A DNA stretch of 6,169 nt from Oscillospiraceae bacterium (lineage in GTDB: Bacteria > Bacillota > Clostridia > Oscillospirales > Ruminococcaceae): the NCBI GenBank assembly GCA_900768105.1, contig CAAGBQ010000073.1:1-6169 (forward strand), written 5' to 3'. The position numbers and the translations under genes were made by a program. Below, in pieces: positions 4,842-6,169 of the stretch; position 1 is the first letter of the stretch; the number at the start of each line of letters is the position of its first letter. The notes beneath the pieces are model-generated. The model saw only the letters and a program-made list of their open reading frames with translations, ran no database searches and had not been told where the DNA came from.

Positions 4842-5816
4842 ATGAAAATTCTTGTTTTCGGTGCGGGTGTTCTTGGAAGCTATATCTGCCATATCCTTTG
4901 CGAAAACGGCCACACCGTTGACCTTTTGGCACGCGGAAGCCGCAAGGCGGAGCTTGAGCAAAAGGGACTGGTGATAAGGCATTGGCTCCAAAGAAAAACC
5001 ACCGCCGACCGCCCGAATATAATCGGCGCGGTGGATTTAAATACGCATTATGACGCGGCATTTTCTGTTATGCAGTATGGTCAGACGAAGGCCGCCCTTG
5101 ATACCCTCGCGGCGATTGATACCCCGCTTTTGGTAATTGTGGGCAACAACCTTTGCGCCGAATGTATGGAAAAATACATAAAGGAAAAATCCGCGGGAGA
5201 AAAAACCGTGCTCTTCGGGTTTTCCGCAACGGCGGGCCGGCGGGAAAACGGCGAGGTTATCTGCTTCCGAAAAGGCAGCAGCCGCCTGAACTGCGGCGCT
5301 GCCGGACGCGAAGCCCCCGCCGAAGCAAAAGCAAAGCTTGCCGCAATTTTTACCGGAGAATATAAGCCCTGCTGGCAGCCGGATATGGATGCGTGGCTTA
5401 AATGCCATGCAGCCTTCATTCTGCCGGTGGCTTATTTAAGCTATTCCACCGGCTGCAACCTCCGCAAAAGCACGGGCGCACAGCGCCGCCTTTGCCTTGA
5501 CGCAACGGGCGAAGCCTACGGCCTGCTTTCGCTTCTCGGTTATCCGATTGTGCCTAAGGGCGACGAGGAATATTTCAAATCCGGCGCAAAGCTGCTTTAT
5601 ATGCGCCTGTTTATGTGGGCCATGGCAAAAACAAAGCTCGGCGAGCTTGCGGCAACGGACCATTGCCGCGCCGCCGTCGCCGAAATGGAGGAGCTGGATT
5701 CCGCATTTGCGGCGCTCCGTCGGAGAAAGCCCGGCTTCGGTATGCCGGCATGGGAAAAGCTGCGTCGCTCCGCACCGGATTGGCAAACCCTGAAAGAGAT
5801 ATATTTAAAGAGGTGA
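4842..5816 (+). CDS. Ketopantoate reductase (ApbA/PanE)-like NAD(P)-dependent oxidoreductase
   Basis: This 324-residue protein opens with a Rossmann strand and GAGVLG (7-12); R31 in LLARGS matches the Arg that favours NADPH in PanE. Further marks are VGNN near residue 105, GFSATAGRRENG, and DMDAWLKCHAAF (181-192). K187 fits the PanE catalytic Lys, but the following Asn of the K-x-x-x-N motif is Ala191, and the C-terminal Ser/Glu substrate region (of the type S-x-x-x-D-x-x-x-G-R-x-T-E) is not found. I recall W-L-K-x-H-A-A-F as characteristic of a separate 'ketopantoate reductase family' branch of unknown substrate, so a panE label is not justified. GGGAGG at 4826-4831 supports this start. It sits between a regulator and an HMA protein, with the next gene 7 bases after its stop. 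Fold confident, substrate unknown. Confidence 0.85.
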   Translation: MKILVFGAGVLGSYICHILCENGHTVDLLARGSRKAELEQKGLVIRHWLQRKTTADRPNIIGAVDLNTHYDAAFSVMQYGQTKAALDTLAAIDTPLLVIVGNNLCAECMEKYIKEKSAGEKTVLFGFSATAGRRENGEVICFRKGSSRLNCGAAGREAPAEAKAKLAAIFTGEYKPCWQPDMDAWLKCHAAFILPVAYLSYSTGCNLRKSTGAQRRLCLDATGEAYGLLSLLGYPIVPKGDEEYFKSGAKLLYMRLFMWAMAKTKLGELAATDHCRAAVAEMEELDSAFAALRRRKPGFGMPAWEKLRRSAPDWQTLKEIYLKR

Positions 5817-5823
5817 CCGAAAA

Positions 5824-6084
5824 ATGACAGAAACTGTTATTAAAATAAACGGTATGGCGTGCTCCATGTGCGAAGCGCACATAAACGACGCCATCCGCCA
5901 AAAATTTGATGTAAAAAAGGTAAGTTCCTCCCACTCAAAGGGCGAAACCGTGGTTCTTTCGGAAAGCCCGCTTGATGAGGCGGCGCTCCGCGCCGTAATT
6001 TCCGCAACGGGCTATGAGTTTGTTTCCGCGGAATCCCACCCCGCGCCGGAGAAAAAGGGTTTCTTTGCGAAGCTCTTTAAATAA
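5824..6084 (+). CDS. Small heavy-metal-associated (HMA) domain protein
   Basis: The 86-residue protein has the ferredoxin-like HMA pattern: strand TVIKINGMACSMC with C13 and C16 of the GM-x-C-x-x-C motif, helix EAHINDAIRQKF, strand VKKVSSSHSKGETVVL, helix DEAALRAVISATGY, and last strand. HMA proteins bind Cu+ or similar soft ions through the two Cys and pass them to transporters. M15 between the Cys residues and H19 are extra possible ligands. The VKKV-SSSH-KGE stretch is unlike classic CopZ and recalls a clostridial subgroup of unknown metal specificity, so no symbol is given. The C-terminal tail (HPAPEKKGFFAKLFK) is basic and amphipathic and could touch the membrane. Its ribosome binding site AGAGGTGA overlaps the stop codon of the oxidoreductase gene, showing translational coupling. 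Confidence 0.88.
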   Translation: MTETVIKINGMACSMCEAHINDAIRQKFDVKKVSSSHSKGETVVLSESPLDEAALRAVISATGYEFVSAESHPAPEKKGFFAKLFK

Positions 6085-6100
6085 CCCCGCGCCCCGTGCA

Positions 6101-6169
6101 AGCCTTCCCCTTGGGGAAGGTGGCGCGATGTTTCACAAATGTGAAACATCTGGACGGATGAGGGACGCC
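6101..6169. repeat. Palindromic intergenic repeat (REP/MITE-like), cut by the window end
   Basis: CCTTCCCC-TT-GGGGAAGG (6103-6120) is followed by GTGGCGCG, then an 11-bp perfect stem GATGTTTCACA-AA-TGTGAAACATC (6127-6150), then GGATGAGGG. I recall this overall pattern (CCTTCCCC palindrome, variable inner hairpin, GGATGAGGG) as an abundant intergenic repeat in gut Clostridia. No U-tract follows either stem, so it is not a clean terminator, although it lies where the second operon should end. A partial relative lies at 4087-4105. Confidence 0.7.

Noticed and set aside
6129..6148. TGTTTCAC and GTGAAACA half-sites, as in the parS site bound by ParB
   Set aside because: The half-sites are separated by AAAT, whereas parS (TGTTTCACGTGAAACA) has none, and they lie inside a repeat-type hairpin. 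Chance or repeat-internal symmetry is more likely.
1..6169. CRISPR arrays, tRNA or rRNA genes, transposase or phage genes
   Set aside because: None seen: no regularly spaced direct repeats, no tRNA- or rRNA-like stretches recognised, and no recombinase or transposase domains in any plausible frame.

Overview
The window looks like chromosomal DNA of an anaerobic Bacillota of class Clostridia, probably a gut Oscillospirales-type organism. This rests on the tandem feoA-feoA-feoB arrangement with a FeoB-associated Cys-rich peptide, strong AGGAGG-type ribosome binding sites, A-tract/U-tract intrinsic terminators, and a CCTTCCCC/GGGGAAGG palindromic repeat of a kind I recall from such genomes. No finer taxonomic call is supported.

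Layout, all genes on the + strand: (1) 1-354, the 3' part of a DtxR/IdeR-type metal-dependent repressor, closed by a terminator at 366-408. (2) 355-644, a regulatory region with a consensus promoter at 503-531, a dyad over its -10, and a leader of about 105 nt with two hairpins and a possible Shine-Dalgarno-sequestering helix. (3) 645-3930, a ferrous iron uptake operon: feoA1, feoA2, feoB with an unusual acidic extracellular insertion, and a 57-residue membrane-anchored Cys-rich peptide. A strong terminator follows at 3992-4024. (4) 3931-4431, about 500 bp without a protein gene. It holds the terminator, palindromic repeat material and, on the minus strand, a consensus promoter followed by a foldable, C-rich stretch ending in a terminator-like hairpin, which I propose as a small RNA. 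(5) 4432-6084, a second operon: a DtxR-like regulator whose metal ligands are mostly lost, an ApbA/PanE-like NAD(P) oxidoreductase, and a small heavy-metal-associated (HMA) domain protein. (6) 6101-6169, a palindromic repeat running off the end.

The likely logic: the first DtxR-type protein senses Fe2+ (or Mn2+) and represses the feo operon. FeoB carries Fe2+ across the membrane driven or gated by its G domain, with the FeoA proteins and the Cys-rich peptide as accessories. The second operon is metal-related through its HMA protein and regulator, but its process is unknown.

The most interesting signals are three 18-bp GGTTA-N8-TAACC elements with compensating stem changes at three places in the feo operon, the leader helix that would cover the feoA1 Shine-Dalgarno, the candidate C-rich minus-strand RNA next to the iron operon, the acidic FeoB loop, and the metal-ligand-poor DtxR paralogue.
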